Assembly: GCA_027489535.1 (NCBI GenBank)
Contig: JAIXZO010000019.1
Span: 1-64,000 of the forward strand
Origin: Hyphomicrobiales bacterium
Lineage (GTDB): Bacteria > Pseudomonadota > Alphaproteobacteria > Rhizobiales > Beijerinckiaceae
Reading direction: 5' to 3'
Length of the DNA: 64,000 nucleotides
The notes beneath the pieces were generated by a model. It was not told where the DNA came from. It ran no database searches and saw nothing but the letters and a program-made list of their open reading frames with translations. The translations under genes were made by a program, and so were the position numbers. This document shows positions 30,025 to 40,424 of this stretch, piece after piece. Each line of letters starts with the position of its first letter. Position 1 is the stretch's first letter.

Positions 30025-31170
30025 ATGGCCTTGATCACCACCACGGACGCCCTCGCCGCCGCTTGCCACCGTCTGGCGCTTCACCCTTTCGTGACCGTCG
30101 ATACGGAGTTCATGCGGGAGACGACTTATTATCCCAAGCTCTGTCTGATCCAGATGGCGAGCCGGGACGAGGCCGTTCTCGTCGATCCGCTCGCGCCCGA
30201 GATCGACATGACGCCGTTTCTCGTGCTGATGCGCGACCCGAACGTGATGAAGGTGTTCCATTCCGGCCGGCAAGATCTTGAAATTCTTTGGAATTTGGAT
30301 CGCTGCATTCCGAATCCGGTGTTCGATACGCAAGTCGCGGCCATGGTGTGCGGTTACGGCGACAGCGTTTCCTACGAACAATTGGCGCATGATCTTGCCA
30401 AAGCGCGCATCGACAAGTCGTCGCGCTTCACGGACTGGTCGCAGCGGCCCCTGTCCGATGCGCAGCTGATCTATGCCAGTTCGGACGTGACGCATCTGCG
30501 CGACGTCTACTTGGCGCTGAAGCATGATCTCGAAACGACGGGCCGTCTGCATTGGCTCGACGACGAGATGCGGGTGCTCACGTCTCCGGCGACTTACGAG
30601 ATGGACCCCGACAACGCTTGGCAGCGGCTGCGCGGTCGCATCCGCAAGCCGAAAGAACTTGCGATCCTCATCGAACTCGCCGCTTGGCGCGAGCGCGAAG
30701 CCCGGACCCGGGACGTTCCGCGCAGCCGCGTTCTCAAGGACGACGCGATCATGGACGTCGTGACCGCGGCTCCCAAATCGGTTGAAGCTCTTGGCAAACT
30801 GCGTTCGATTCCCTCGGGTTTCGAACGTTCGCGGACGGGTGCGGACATCATCGCGGCGGTCGAGCGCGGGCTTTCGCGCGACCCGAAGACGCTGCCGGAT
30901 CTGGAGCGCGGCGACCGGCGCAATTACAGCCCGGCGACGGTCGAGCTGTTGAAAGTGCTCTTGAAAATGGTGTCGGACGCCGAGCGCGTCGCGCCCAAGG
31001 TCATCGCCACCGTGGACGATCTCGAAGCCATCGCCTCGGACGACGCGGCGACCGTGCCGGCCTTGACCGGGTGGCGTCGGGAGATTTTCGGCGAGCGGGC
31101 GCTGGGCCTCAAGCACGGCCGTTTGGGCCTCGCGATCCACAACGGCAAGGTTGTGTCGTTCGCGCGTTGA
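30025..31170 (+). CDS. rnd: Ribonuclease D
   Basis: RNase D trims 3' ends of tRNA precursors. It has 381 residues. The DEDD exonuclease domain begins with [11 protein letters not shown] (Asp26 and Glu28), has the second motif in [14 protein letters not shown] and the third in [15 protein letters not shown]. An HRDC domain follows ([18 protein letters not shown]-like and [11 protein letters not shown]). It is divergent from aspS and convergent with ppx. Confidence 0.95.
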   Translation: MALITTTDALAAACHRLALHPFVTVDTEFMRETTYYPKLCLIQMASRDEAVLVDPLAPEIDMTPFLVLMRDPNVMKVFHSGRQDLEILWNLDRCIPNPVFDTQVAAMVCGYGDSVSYEQLAHDLAKARIDKSSRFTDWSQRPLSDAQLIYASSDVTHLRDVYLALKHDLETTGRLHWLDDEMRVLTSPATYEMDPDNAWQRLRGRIRKPKELAILIELAAWREREARTRDVPRSRVLKDDAIMDVVTAAPKSVEALGKLRSIPSGFERSRTGADIIAAVERGLSRDPKTLPDLERGDRRNYSPATVELLKVLLKMVSDAERVAPKVIATVDDLEAIASDDAATVPALTGWRREIFGERALGLKHGRLGLAIHNGKVVSFAR

Positions 31171-31232
31171 ACCTGAAAAGCGAGAACATGTCGCCGAAAC
31201 GGCGCGGATTTCACGCGAATTAAAGGTCGACG

Positions 31233-31250
31233 CATGCCGAATTCGGCATG
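31233..31250. other. Perfect 18-bp palindrome between rnd and ppx
   Basis: CATGCCGAATTCGGCATG is a perfect palindrome, 63 bases after the rnd stop and 15 bases before the ppx stop. As an RNA hairpin it is CATGCCG, loop AATT, CGGCATG. It has no T-run, so a classic terminator is doubtful, but it could act for either gene at this convergent junction. Confidence 0.5.
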
Positions 31251-31264
31251 AATTCAAGCACCGT

Positions 31265-32773
31265 TCAGCGCTTTTCGAATCCGAACTCGGCCGTGCGGCC
31301 GACGACGCGCGAAAGCGCCTTCAGCCGGCCCATCAGCCGCTCGCTCGCCAGCGGCGACAGATCCGGCGGCAACTCCAAAATGACCTTGCCGCTCTCGCAG
31401 CGCAGCGGCGTGCGCGGGAGCACGCCGGGCATCGCGGCGCTGACCAGATAGGCGACGCGCATCGTCGCCCCGAGGATGCGGGCGCGGTCGATCATGCGGG
31501 CGGTGGTGAGTTCGCGCAGCCGCGGGCTGACCTGATCGTCCGACAGGCCGAGATGGCGGTAAGCCAGCGTCAGGGCGATGAAGGCGCGGCCGGGATGGTC
31601 GACGCCCATGAAGGCGGCGTTGGCGATGATGTTGACGGCCTGCTCGCCGCGATAGTCCGGATGCGCCCGCCAGCCGATGTCGGCGACGAGGCAGGCGGCG
31701 TGGCGCAGGCGGCGCTCGTCGGGCGTTTCCTCGAAACCCGCCGAGCGCATGAAGCCGTCCGTCCAAGCCCGCAATTCCTCGCCGTGCTTCGGCGAGCGGG
31801 AGCGCAGCACGTTGAGTTCGGCCGCGGCCGAGAGCAGCGCGTCCTCGCGCCGTTCCTCTTCGGAGAGGCGTTCGAACAGCAGCCCTTCGCGGACGCCGGC
31901 GGCGGAGACGACGATTTCGGAGGGCTTGCCGGTGCGGATGATCTCTTCGAGCAGCAAAGCGCCGTAGGCGAGCAGCGGACGACGGGCGGCGGAGACGGCT
32001 TCGATCGAATCGAGCGTCTCGGTGGAGACCCGCTCGACCAGTTGGGCGAAATCGGCGGCGTCGGCGGCCGGGATCACGTAATTGTGCATGACGTTGAGCG
32101 AGTAGCCGCGCTGCTTCATGTGCAGCCGCGCCAGCGAGCGCCAAGTTCCGCCGACGGCGTAGAAGGCCCTGCCCTTGAGGTCCTTCAGGCCCGGCCATTT
32201 CGTCAGGGAGTCGCGGATGATGCGCGTCGCCTTTTTGAGATTGCCCTCGGAGCGGTCCTGAAGCGCCAACGCGCCCAACGGCAGCGTGATGCCCTCCCCG
32301 ATCCGGTCGCCCTTGAGGTCGATGAGTTCGAGCGATCCGCCGCCCAGATCGCCGACCACGCCGTCGGGCTGCCAGATGCCGGAAACGACGCCCATCGCGG
32401 AGAGCTGCGCCTCGCGCTTGCCGGAAATGAGATTGATCGGGACGCGGGTGATTTCCTCGCAGCGGCGGATGAAATCGGGACCGTTCGCGGCATCGCGGGC
32501 AGCGGCGGTGGCGACGACGGTGATGTCGCTCACATGCATCGTGTCGCAGAGCACGCGGAAGCGGCTCAAGGCGCCGAGCGCCTTCTCGATGGCGTCGTCG
32601 GCGAGACGGCCGGTGACAGTCACGCCGCGGCCGAGGCCCGCCATCATCTTCTCGTTGAAGAGCGGCGTCGGCGAGCGGGTCAGCCCTTCATAGACGACCA
32701 ATCGAACGGAGTTCGATCCGATGTCGATGATGGCGATCGGAGCGCCGACGTCGAGACGGCCTTGAGCGTTCAT
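31265..32773 (-). CDS. ppx: Exopolyphosphatase, Ppx/GppA family
   Basis: This 502-residue protein of the ASKHA superfamily hydrolyses polyphosphate or pppGpp. The phosphate-1 motif is IDIGSNSVRLVVYEG near the N-terminus, and the phosphate-2 motif is GDLGGGSLELIDL. A C-terminal HD-like helical region follows. The pair with ppk, 35 bases upstream, points to polyphosphate turnover; whether it also acts on pppGpp cannot be told. Confidence 0.93.
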   Translation of the reverse strand: MNAQGRLDVGAPIAIIDIGSNSVRLVVYEGLTRSPTPLFNEKMMAGLGRGVTVTGRLADDAIEKALGALSRFRVLCDTMHVSDITVVATAAARDAANGPDFIRRCEEITRVPINLISGKREAQLSAMGVVSGIWQPDGVVGDLGGGSLELIDLKGDRIGEGITLPLGALALQDRSEGNLKKATRIIRDSLTKWPGLKDLKGRAFYAVGGTWRSLARLHMKQRGYSLNVMHNYVIPAADAADFAQLVERVSTETLDSIEAVSAARRPLLAYGALLLEEIIRTGKPSEIVVSAAGVREGLLFERLSEEERREDALLSAAAELNVLRSRSPKHGEELRAWTDGFMRSAGFEETPDERRLRHAACLVADIGWRAHPDYRGEQAVNIIANAAFMGVDHPGRAFIALTLAYRHLGLSDDQVSPRLRELTTARMIDRARILGATMRVAYLVSAAMPGVLPRTPLRCESGKVILELPPDLSPLASERLMGRLKALSRVVGRTAEFGFEKR

Positions 32774-32808
32774 ACCGTATCGTAATCCGTTCCGCTCCGA
32801 AGTCGAAG

Positions 32809-35085
32809 CTACTGAACGGACTCCGTACGCCCCTTCCGCCCCGCAAGGCTACGAGGGCTTGAACTTTTCAACGACTTTCCGCGCCCCGAGAGGCTGGGAT
32901 TGGTCATGAAGTAGCGATGCGCGTTGAACGGACGGTCCTTCGGGGCCGGCACGATGCGCTCGCTGGAGCCGTCGGGCAGCACCCGCCAGCTCTGCTCGTT
33001 GTCGAGCATGTTGGCGAGGAGGATCTGGTTGAGCACCTGCTCGTGCACCGTGGGATTGGTGATCGGCACCAGCACTTCGACGCGGCGGTCGAGATTGCGC
33101 GACATGAGGTCGGCCGAGGAGATGTAGACGCGCGCATGCGGCCCGGGCATCGGGTGGCCGTTGCCGAAGGCGTAGATGCGCGAATGCTCCAGAAAGCGGC
33201 CGATGATGGATTTGACGCGGATGTTTTCGGACAGGCCGGGAATGCCGGGCCGCAGGCAGCAGATGCCGCGCACGACCAAGTCGATCGGCACGCCCGCGCA
33301 ACTCGCGTCGTAAAGCGCGTCGATGATCACGGGATCGACGAGCGCGTTGCACTTGCCCCAGATGGATGCGGGCCGGCCCGCATTGGCGTGCTCGATCTCG
33401 GCTTCGATATGGGCGAGGAGGCTTTTCTTCAGCGTCAGCGGGGAGACTTCGAGCGCCTCCAATTCCGCCGGTTCGGCATAGCCGGTGATGTAGTTGAACA
33501 CCCGCGCCACGTCGCGCGCGATCATCGGATCGGCCGTGAAATAGGACAGGTCCGTGTAAACCTTGGCCGTGATAGGGTGATAATTGCCGGTGCCGAGATG
33601 GCAGTAGGTGACGAGCCCGCCGCCCTCGCGCCGCACGACCATCGACAGCTTGGCGTGCGTCTTCAATTCGATGAAGCCGAACACGACCTGCGCGCCGGCG
33701 CGCTCCAGATCGCGCGCCCAGCGGATATTGGCCTCCTCGTCGAAGCGGGCCTTGAGTTCGACGAGCGCCGTGACGGATTTGCCGGCCTCTGCCGCCTCGG
33801 CGAGCGCGCGGATGATCGGGCTCTCGGACGAGGTGCGATAGAGCGTCTGCTTGATCGCGACGACGTTGGGATCGCGCGCCGCCTGCTGGAGAAACTGCAC
33901 GACGACGTCGAAGGATTCGTAGGGGTGGTGGACCACGAGATCCTTTTGGCGGATCGCGGCGAAGCAATCGCCCGCATGGTCGCGGATGCGCTCGGGATGG
34001 CGCGGGGCGTAGGGCGTGAATTTGAGGTCCGGCCGATCGAGCGCGACGAGCTGGTTCAGCTCTTCGAGCGCCAGCATGCCTTCGACGATGAAGACTTCGT
34101 CGGGCAGGACGCCGATCTCGTCGGCGACGAAATGGCGGAGCCCTTCGGGCATCGACGAGTCGACTTCCAGACGGATGACGGAGCCGCGGCGGCGCTGCTT
34201 GAGGGCGGATTCGAACAGGCGGACGAGATCTTCCGCCTCCTCCTCCACTTCGATGTCCGAGTCGCGGATGACGCGGAACGTGCCCAAGCCGCGCACGCCG
34301 TAGCCGGGAAACAGCCGCCCGGTGAAGAGCGACATGGCCTGTTCGAGCGCAATGAAGCGCGCACCGCCCGTGTCGGCGAAATCCGGCATGCGGATGAAGC
34401 GTTCGACCTTGTTGGGGATGCGGATCAGCGCGTTGAGCAAGCGGCCGTCAGCACCGCGCACGAGTTCGAGCGCGAGCGAGAAACCGAGATTGGGGATGAA
34501 GGGGAACGGGTGCGCGGGATCGACCGCCAGCGGCGTGAGCACCGGAAAGACGTTGAGGAGGAAATACTCCTCGAGCCATGTGCGCTCGGCGGCGGTGACC
34601 TCTCCCGAATCGACGAGCACGATGCCGACGTCGATCAACTTGCCGCGGATCTCGCGCCAGCGGCGTTGCTGCTCGCCCGCCAATTCGGCGACGGCAGTGC
34701 CGATGCGCGCGAGCTGTTCGGCCGGCAGGAGCCCGTCCTGCGACAGCTGGGTCAGCCCCGCGCGGAACTGGCCGCGCAGGCCCGCGACGCGGACCATGAA
34801 GAACTCGTCGAGATTGTTGGCGGAGATAGACAGGAAGCGGAGCTGTTCCAGCAGCGGGTGGTTGGGGTTCTCGGCCTCTTCCAGCACGCGACGGTTGAAC
34901 TGAAGCCAGGACAATTCGCGATTGATGAAGCGGTGCGGCGAATGACGAAGAACGGCTGCATCGTCCGCTTCGACTTCGGCATGGTGGACCGTCGCCTGAG
35001 TTGCCTGCTCGTCCATCCGTTCGACGTCCTCGATCACTCCGCGCTCCCGTGCACGCATCCGCGCATCTTCTCCCATGCGGATCAT
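32809..35085 (-). CDS. ppk1: Polyphosphate kinase 1
   Basis: PPK1 makes inorganic polyphosphate from ATP. At up to 758 residues it has the N-domain beginning near [16 protein letters not shown], the head domain, and two C-terminal PLD-like domains. The autophosphorylated histidine is in [13 protein letters not shown], and the second site is near [15 protein letters not shown]. The start is uncertain: ATG at 35085 is the first; ATG codons with better upstream purine runs occur at 35058 and 35016. Downstream are ppx and, in the other direction, hdaA. Confidence 0.95.
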   Translation of the reverse strand: MIRMGEDARMRARERGVIEDVERMDEQATQATVHHAEVEADDAAVLRHSPHRFINRELSWLQFNRRVLEEAENPNHPLLEQLRFLSISANNLDEFFMVRVAGLRGQFRAGLTQLSQDGLLPAEQLARIGTAVAELAGEQQRRWREIRGKLIDVGIVLVDSGEVTAAERTWLEEYFLLNVFPVLTPLAVDPAHPFPFIPNLGFSLALELVRGADGRLLNALIRIPNKVERFIRMPDFADTGGARFIALEQAMSLFTGRLFPGYGVRGLGTFRVIRDSDIEVEEEAEDLVRLFESALKQRRRGSVIRLEVDSSMPEGLRHFVADEIGVLPDEVFIVEGMLALEELNQLVALDRPDLKFTPYAPRHPERIRDHAGDCFAAIRQKDLVVHHPYESFDVVVQFLQQAARDPNVVAIKQTLYRTSSESPIIRALAEAAEAGKSVTALVELKARFDEEANIRWARDLERAGAQVVFGFIELKTHAKLSMVVRREGGGLVTYCHLGTGNYHPITAKVYTDLSYFTADPMIARDVARVFNYITGYAEPAELEALEVSPLTLKKSLLAHIEAEIEHANAGRPASIWGKCNALVDPVIIDALYDASCAGVPIDLVVRGICCLRPGIPGLSENIRVKSIIGRFLEHSRIYAFGNGHPMPGPHARVYISSADLMSRNLDRRVEVLVPITNPTVHEQVLNQILLANMLDNEQSWRVLPDGSSERIVPAPKDRPFNAHRYFMTNPSLSGRGKSLKSSSPRSLAGRKGRTESVQ

Positions 35086-35106
35086 GACGGTTCTGCGACG
35101 GTGATC

Positions 35107-35805
35107 CTACAACGGCAAAAGCGGATCGTCCCGTCCTTCGCGACGCAGGAGTTCGGCGGCCAGCGCACGGGTGATGCGGCGGCGGCTCGCCAAACCTTCG
35201 CGGTCCAGCGCTTCGACGAAGGCGCGCGCGGCGGCGACCGACCGCTCCAAGCGCGGGCGGACGTAATCCACGACGGTGGTGTCCACGACCATCTGACGCT
35301 CGACGAAGAATTTGACGATCAAGGCGCCGAGAAGCGCCTCGTCGGCCTCCTGCAGATCGATGCGGGGTGCGAGACGGAGCCTCGACAACAGGTCGGCGGT
35401 GGCGAGCCCCCATGCGCCGGGCGGCGTGCGGGCCGTGAGCAACAGAAATCCGCCGCGTTCGCGGAGCGCGTTGACGAGGTGGAACAAAGCCGCCTCCCCG
35501 CCTTCGCAAAGGTCGCAGTCCTCGACGACGACGGCCGGCAGCGCCGCAAGTTCGGGCACCAGCGCGTCCGTGAGATCGGCGCGCGCCACCGACGTCGCGC
35601 CTGCCCGATCCGACCAGACCGCCGCGAGGTGGCTTTTGCCGGAACCGGCCGGGCCGACGAGCAGCACGATGCGATCCGGCCATTCCGGCCAATTCTCGAG
35701 ATAGGCGTAAGCGCGCTCGTTGCAGGGGCTGACGAGAAAGTCGTCGGGGTCGAAGCTCGCGACATGGGGCAGTTCCAGCGCGAGCTGGCGGGGGCCGTCG
35801 CTCAT
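35107..35805 (-). CDS. hdaA: DnaA-homologue regulator HdaA
   Basis: HdaA works with the DNA sliding clamp to stimulate ATP hydrolysis by DnaA and so stop re-initiation. The 232-residue AAA+ protein has the clamp-binding peptide QLALELP at residues 7-13, Walker A GPAGSGKS (51-58) and sensor-type motifs in the lid. It lacks the DnaA DNA-binding domain. The start ATG overlaps the stop of the AI-2E permease gene (TGATG at 35803-35807). Confidence 0.9.
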   Translation of the reverse strand: MSDGPRQLALELPHVASFDPDDFLVSPCNERAYAYLENWPEWPDRIVLLVGPAGSGKSHLAAVWSDRAGATSVARADLTDALVPELAALPAVVVEDCDLCEGGEAALFHLVNALRERGGFLLLTARTPPGAWGLATADLLSRLRLAPRIDLQEADEALLGALIVKFFVERQMVVDTTVVDYVRPRLERSVAAARAFVEALDREGLASRRRITRALAAELLRREGRDDPLLPL

Positions 35806-36893
35806 CAAGCGGCGTCCGACTCGGAGCGCGGCGGGAGCGAAGGAGCCCGGAACAGCGGGCTTTCACGATAGCGCGACAGCGCGAAGCGGATCAGCACGCC
35901 GATGGTGGCGGCGACGGGCACCGCCACGAGCAGCCCCAGAAAACCGAACAGCGAGCCGAACGCGAAGAGCGAGAACATCAGCCAGACGGGATGCAGGCCG
36001 ACCGCCTCGCCCACGATCTTGGGGGACAGGACGTTGCCTTCGAGGAACTGCCCCGTGGCGAAGACGGCGGCGACGGCGGCGACGGGCCACCATTCCGGCC
36101 AGAACTGGGCGACGGAGACGACGAGGCCGAGAAACAGCCCGATGAAGGTGCCGACGAAGGGAATGAAGCTGAGCAGGCCCGCCGTGATGCCGATGAGCAG
36201 GCCGAAATTGACGCCGACGAGCACGAGCCCGATGGCGTACCAAGACCCCAGAAACAGGCAGACGAAGCTCTGCCCGCGAATGAAGCCCGCCAGCGCCCGG
36301 TCGATGCGGCGAAACAGCATGCGCACCGTCTCGCGGTTGGCGGGGGGCACCCAGCCGTCGACGGTGCCGATCATCCGGTGCCAATCGAGCAGCAGGTAGA
36401 AGGCGATGATGGGGGCGAGGACGACGGTGGACACCGCGCCGAAAAACGCCACGCCGCCCGACAGGATCGACTTGCTGATCGAGGTGAGCCACGAACTGAC
36501 ATTGCCGAGCGCGCCGCCGATGGAGCCCGTCAACTCCGTGATGTCCGCGCTTTGGCCGAGACGCTGGGCGAGAACCGAGCCCGCATAAAGTTCGCGCACG
36601 CGCTCGAGATAGCCGGGTACCTTCCCGACGAGACCGGCAATCTCATGCGCCACGACCGGGATGCCGACGAGCAGAATGACCACGAGGGCGAGCACGACGA
36701 CGCTCATCACCGCCGCGACGGCCAGCGCGCGCGGCATGCCCCAGCCGGTGAGGCGCATCACGAAGGGCTGCAGGATGTAGGCGATGCAGAAGCCCGCGAC
36801 GAAGGGCATCAGCGCATCGCGCAGCACATAGACCATGAGCCCGACGGCCGCGAGCAGGACGACCCAGAAGACGGCGTGACGCTGCAGGGGCAT
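35805..36893 (-). CDS. AI-2E family transporter (PerM-like permease)
   Basis: This is an inner-membrane permease of about 362 residues with eight predicted helices. Examples are ALPFVAGFCIAYILQPFVMRL-type helix pairs near the N-terminus and the conserved C-terminal segment EGNVLSPKIVGEAVGLHPVWLMFSLFAFGSLFG. The family includes TqsA (AI-2 exporter) and PerM, but most members are of unknown substrate. I chose ATG at 36893 because GAGGAA lies nine bases upstream; the in-frame ATG at 36902 begins directly after that sequence. Confidence 0.88.
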   Translation of the reverse strand: MPLQRHAVFWVVLLAAVGLMVYVLRDALMPFVAGFCIAYILQPFVMRLTGWGMPRALAVAAVMSVVVLALVVILLVGIPVVAHEIAGLVGKVPGYLERVRELYAGSVLAQRLGQSADITELTGSIGGALGNVSSWLTSISKSILSGGVAFFGAVSTVVLAPIIAFYLLLDWHRMIGTVDGWVPPANRETVRMLFRRIDRALAGFIRGQSFVCLFLGSWYAIGLVLVGVNFGLLIGITAGLLSFIPFVGTFIGLFLGLVVSVAQFWPEWWPVAAVAAVFATGQFLEGNVLSPKIVGEAVGLHPVWLMFSLFAFGSLFGFLGLLVAVPVAATIGVLIRFALSRYRESPLFRAPSLPPRSESDAA

Positions 36894-36919
36894 GCGGGAC
36901 ATTTCCTCGGAGGACCGGA

Positions 36920-37447
36920 TCACGACGTCATGTGGCGCATCCATTGCGCGAAATAGGCGGCGGCGGAAGCGACCGTCAAGACGGCGACGCCGGCGATGGC
37001 CTCGTCCAGCCACGGATCGATGGTGAAGCCGAAGGCCGAGCCGCCGAGCACGAAGGCCGCAAAGGTGATCTGCGCGGCCGTGTTGAGCTTGGACAGCATC
37101 AGCGGACGGATGGCCACCGGCTTGTCCATGACCCAGCTGAGCATGATGGCGGCCACGATGATGATGTCGCGGAACACGACGAGGATCGCCAGCCATGCCG
37201 GCACCATGCCGATGACGGCGAGCGTGACGTAGATCGAGACGAGCAGGGCCTTGTCGGCCAGCGGATCGAGATAGGCGCCGAGCACCGTGCGCATCTCGAA
37301 GCGGCGCGCGATGAAGCCGTCCACGGCATCGGACACGCCCGCGACGACGAAGGCGGCGAAGGCGGCCGCCCATTGGTGGCGGACGATCATCGCGATCGTG
37401 ACCGGGACGAGCAGAAGTCGCATGATCGTGATCAGGTTGGGGATCAT
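36920..37447 (-). CDS. CDP-alcohol phosphatidyltransferase, PgsA-like
   Basis: This is a 175-residue membrane enzyme of phospholipid synthesis. The catalytic signature DGxxARx8GxxxDxxxD is complete ([20 protein letters not shown] then PLAD). It joins a CDP-diacylglycerol to a small alcohol; glycerol 3-phosphate is the usual one for this neighbourhood (pgsA), but the acceptor cannot be proved. The ATG at 37447 has GGAGG upstream. It diverges from purM. Confidence 0.88.
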   Translation of the reverse strand: MIPNLITIMRLLLVPVTIAMIVRHQWAAAFAAFVVAGVSDAVDGFIARRFEMRTVLGAYLDPLADKALLVSIYVTLAVIGMVPAWLAILVVFRDIIIVAAIMLSWVMDKPVAIRPLMLSKLNTAAQITFAAFVLGGSAFGFTIDPWLDEAIAGVAVLTVASAAAYFAQWMRHMTS

Positions 37448-37568
37448 CGAGCCTCCATCTCCGCAATGTAGGCGTTCGCCCACCGGAAATCGACGCCCCC
37501 GCGTCCCGCGGGCTTGCATCGGCCGAACGTGGACTTTACCTCGGGGCTCGCCCCTTGCGGAGAACGTC

Positions 37569-38642
37569 ATGACCGAGCAGCGGACCACCGGCCTCACTTA
37601 CGCGGATGCGGGCGTCGACATCGACGCGGGCAATGCGCTGGTCGACGCGATCAAGCCGATGGTGCGCGCCACGCGGCGGCCGGGGGCGGATGCCGAGATC
37701 GGCGGCTTCGGCGGGTTGTTCGACCTGAAGGCCGCGGGATTCAAGGACCCGATCCTCGTCGCGGCGAACGACGGCGTGGGCACCAAGCTGAAGATCGCCA
37801 TCGAAACGGGCATTCACGACACGATCGGCATCGACCTCGTGGCGATGTGCGTCAACGACATCATCGTGCAGGGCGCGGAGCCGCTGTTCTTTCTCGATTA
37901 CTTCGCCACCGGAAAGCTCGCGCCCGACGTCGGCGCGGCCGTGGTGAAGGGCATCGCGCAGGGCTGCCTGCAGGCGGGCTGCGCGCTGATCGGCGGCGAG
38001 ACGGCGGAAATGCCGGGCGTGTATCGCGGCGGCGACTACGACCTGGCGGGCTTCGCCGTGGGGGCCGCCGAACGCGGCACGCTGCTGCCGCGACCCGACG
38101 TGGGCCCCGGCGACGTGCTGCTCGGCCTGCCCTCCTCCGGCGTGCATTCGAACGGCTATTCGCTGGTGCGGCGCATCGTTTCGGATGCGGGACTGTCGTG
38201 GGACGAGCCCGCGCCGTTCATGCCGTCGGCCACGCTCGGCCGCTCCCTGCTGGAGCCGACGCGCATCTATGTGAAGGCGCTGCTGACGGCGATGGGCGCG
38301 AGCGACGGCATCAAGGCGCTGGCGCATATCACGGGCGGCGGCTTCATCGACAACATCCCGCGCGTGCTGCCGGACGGCACGGGCGTGAAGATCGATCTCT
38401 CCGCCATTCCGGTTCTCCCGGTGTTCCGTTGGTTGGCGAAGGCGGGCGGCGTGGCGGAATACGAGATGCTTCGCACCTTCAACTGCGGCATCGGCATGGT
38501 GATCGCGGTGGACGCGGCGAAGCTCGGGGCGGTGGAGGCGGCGCTGTCGGCGGCGGGCGAAATGCCCGTGCGGCTCGGCCGCGTCATCGCGGCGGCGGAC
38601 GGCGACGAGCGCGTGCAGACCGAAGGACGCCTCGCGCTGTGA
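37569..38642 (+). CDS. purM: Phosphoribosylformylglycinamidine cyclo-ligase (AIR synthetase)
   Basis: PurM makes AIR in purine synthesis from FGAM and ATP. It has 357 residues. The N-terminus has the family pattern [29 protein letters not shown] and [20 protein letters not shown] form the ATP and domain-interface region. The stop overlaps the GTG start of purN by four bases, so the two enzymes are co-translated. Confidence 0.97.
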   Translation: MTEQRTTGLTYADAGVDIDAGNALVDAIKPMVRATRRPGADAEIGGFGGLFDLKAAGFKDPILVAANDGVGTKLKIAIETGIHDTIGIDLVAMCVNDIIVQGAEPLFFLDYFATGKLAPDVGAAVVKGIAQGCLQAGCALIGGETAEMPGVYRGGDYDLAGFAVGAAERGTLLPRPDVGPGDVLLGLPSSGVHSNGYSLVRRIVSDAGLSWDEPAPFMPSATLGRSLLEPTRIYVKALLTAMGASDGIKALAHITGGGFIDNIPRVLPDGTGVKIDLSAIPVLPVFRWLAKAGGVAEYEMLRTFNCGIGMVIAVDAAKLGAVEAALSAAGEMPVRLGRVIAAADGDERVQTEGRLAL

Positions 38643-39298
38643 GCGCCGCCCGCAAGAAGACGGCGATCCTGATTTCGGGACGCGGCTCGAACATGACCGC
38701 GTTGATCGCGGCGGCGGCCGACCCGGCCTTCCCCGCCGAAATCGTGCTGGTGCTGTCGAACCGCCCGGGCGCGCCCGGACTGGAGCGGGCGGCGGCGGCG
38801 GGACTGGCGACGGCGACGGTGGACCACAAGGCCTATCCCGACCGGGAGGCCTTCGAGCGGGACATGGACGCGCGGTTGACGGGAGCAGGTGCGGAACTCG
38901 TGTGCCTCGCGGGCTTCATGCGCGTGCTGACGCCGTGGTTCATCGGGCGGTGGACGGGGCGGCTGATCAACATCCATCCCTCGCTGATGCCCGCCTTCCG
39001 GGGGCTGCACACGCATGAGCGCGCCATCGCCGAGGGCGTGAAGATCCACGGCTGCACGGTGCATCACGTGGTGCCGGACGTGGATGCGGGGCCGATCATC
39101 GCCCAAGCCGCCGTGCCGGTGCTGTCGGAAGATACGCCCGAGACGCTCGGCGCGCGGGTGCTCGAAGCGGAGCATCGGGTCTATCCGCTGGCCTTGGCGC
39201 TGACCGCGTCGGGCCGCGCGGTTTTGGAGGGCGGACGGGTGATCACGCTCGGAACGACCGCGTCCTCCGCGCTGATCAGCCCGAATTCGGGCGTCTGA
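38639..39298 (+). CDS. purN: Glycinamide ribonucleotide transformylase
   Basis: PurN transfers a formyl group from 10-formyltetrahydrofolate to GAR. It has 219 residues: the glycine-rich [14 protein letters not shown] at the start, the catalytic Asn-His pair in [14 protein letters not shown], and the catalytic Asp in [14 protein letters not shown]. It begins with GTG inside the purM stop. Unlike the common order, its next gene is an unrelated microprotein candidate and then ndk. Confidence 0.96.
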   Translation: MSAARKKTAILISGRGSNMTALIAAAADPAFPAEIVLVLSNRPGAPGLERAAAAGLATATVDHKAYPDREAFERDMDARLTGAGAELVCLAGFMRVLTPWFIGRWTGRLINIHPSLMPAFRGLHTHERAIAEGVKIHGCTVHHVVPDVDAGPIIAQAAVPVLSEDTPETLGARVLEAEHRVYPLALALTASGRAVLEGGRVITLGTTASSALISPNSGV

Positions 39299-39383
39299 CC
39301 CGAAAAGGCCATCGACGCGCCCCGTTTCGGCCCGCCGAATCGGAAGAGTGCACGCCGGACGCAACGGCGAAGGTGGAAAACCC

Positions 39384-39479
39384 ATGAACAGCTTCTCGCC
39401 GGCCGCCTTGGCCTTGGTCGCGGCGACCTGCATGCTCGGCATCATGATCGCGATGGAAGCGGTCGCTGCGGCGCTGTAG
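39384..39479 (+). CDS. Putative 31-residue membrane microprotein
   Basis: This short frame encodes MNSFSPAALALVAATCMLGI and then MIAMEAVAAAL. Nearly all residues from position 7 are hydrophobic or small, which fits a single short membrane helix. AAGGTGG stands seven bases before the ATG. It is between purN and ndk with no overlap. The family is not recognised and the frame is short, so translation needs proof. Confidence 0.4.
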   Translation: MNSFSPAALALVAATCMLGIMIAMEAVAAAL

Positions 39480-39572
39480 GCCGCACGGCGACGGTCGCGC
39501 CTTGTCCGCGCGTACGGCCGAAGGTATAAGCCGCCTCCTCACGGATTTCCCCGTCTTTCAGCAGGAATGAGC

Positions 39573-39995
39573 ATGGCCCTCGAGCGCACCTTTTCGATCC
39601 TCAAGCCCGACGCGACGGAACGCAACCTGACCGGCGCGGTCAATGCGGTCATCGAGAAGGCCGGTCTGCGCATCGTCGCGCAGAAGCGGATCCACATGAC
39701 CCGCAATCAGGCCGAGACCTTCTACGGCGTGCATCGCGAGCGTCCCTTCTTCGGCGAACTCGTCGACTTCATGGTCTCCGCCCCGGTCGTGGTGCAGGTG
39801 CTCGAAGGCGACAACGCCATCGCGCGCTACCGCGACGTGATGGGCGCCACCAACCCGGCCAACGCCGCGGACGGCACCATCCGCAAGCTGTTCGCCAAGT
39901 CGGTGGGCGAGAACACCGTGCATGGTTCGGACGCGCCGGAGACCGCCGCGATCGAAATCGCGCAGTTCTTCGCCGGCAACGAAATCGTCGGCTGA
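39573..39995 (+). CDS. ndk: Nucleoside diphosphate kinase
   Basis: Ndk equalises NTP and dNTP pools by phosphoryl transfer through His117 (in NTVHGSD). It has 140 residues, typical length. The start at 39573 ([18 protein letters not shown]) is supported by AGGA six bases upstream and by the family N-terminus; the ATG six bases earlier is a weaker alternative. A strong terminator follows at 40024-40053. Confidence 0.97.
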   Translation: MALERTFSILKPDATERNLTGAVNAVIEKAGLRIVAQKRIHMTRNQAETFYGVHRERPFFGELVDFMVSAPVVVQVLEGDNAIARYRDVMGATNPANAADGTIRKLFAKSVGENTVHGSDAPETAAIEIAQFFAGNEIVG

Positions 39996-40023
39996 TTTTC
40001 CGCTCCTTCGGGAGAGGATGAAG

Positions 40024-40053
40024 CGGCGGCCTCCGGGCCGCCGTTTTCGTTTT
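40024..40053 (+). terminator. Rho-independent terminator of ndk
   Basis: The stem CGGCGGCC (40024-40031) pairs with GGCCGCCG (40036-40043) across the loop TCCG. TTTTCGTTTTT follows. It is a strong example, 28 bases after the ndk stop. Confidence 0.92.
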
Positions 40054-40060
40054 TAAGCGC

Positions 40061-40179
40061 GTGGTTCGAGACGCCCCGCTGCGCGGGGCTCCTCACCATG
40101 AGGGGATCGGTGGAGCTCCGTTTGCGCGTCTACAGCAGGCCTCATGGTGAGGAGGCCCGGAGGGCCGTCTCGAACCATC
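40061..40179. repeat. Family A intergenic repeat, inverted pair (A3)
   Basis: The left half runs from GTGGTTCGAGACG to CACCATGAGGGG. The right half runs from CCTCATGGTGAGGAGG to CTCGAACCATC. The pair starts seven bases after the T-run of the ndk terminator. Confidence 0.85.
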
Positions 40180-40185
40180 GGGAAG

Positions 40186-40223
40186 GGCTGGGTCCCGGGT
40201 CCGCTGCGCGGCCCGGGATGACA
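40186..40223. repeat. Family B repeat, right-end fragment (B2)
   Basis: This is the right half of a family B element only: GGCTGGGTCCCGGGTCC and CCCGGGATGACA. It directly follows the A3 pair. Confidence 0.75.
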
Positions 40224-40360
40224 CACAGTAGGTGGGACGAACCGCGGTGTGCGGATGACGCCGTGCGCGGCGGCCATCTTTGAAGGGCACAGGCAAGCGG
40301 TATTCGCCGGGGCTCGGAATAATCTTGTGGGTGACCTGTGCGTTCAGCATCGGCGCTATG

Positions 40361-40377
40361 GTCCTCCGGCGGAGGAC
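40361..40377 (+). other. Hairpin in dnaB leader
   Basis: GTCCTCC, loop GGC, GGAGGAC is a perfect 7-bp hairpin that ends 47 bases before the dnaB start. The GGAGGA arm resembles a Shine-Dalgarno sequence but is too far from the ATG to be one. Its role is unknown. Confidence 0.4.
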
Positions 40378-40424
40378 GCTACACATCCTGACCCCGTCGG
40401 GGCCACCGAGAGGATCGTCCGACC

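Larger units (their letters stand above)
39996..40424. other. Intergenic region ndk to dnaB
   Basis: This gap contains the ndk terminator, the family A pair (40061-40179) and a partial family B element (40186-40223). The last 200 bases are unique and should carry the dnaB promoter, including the hairpin at 40361-40377. No gene was seen. Confidence 0.7.
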
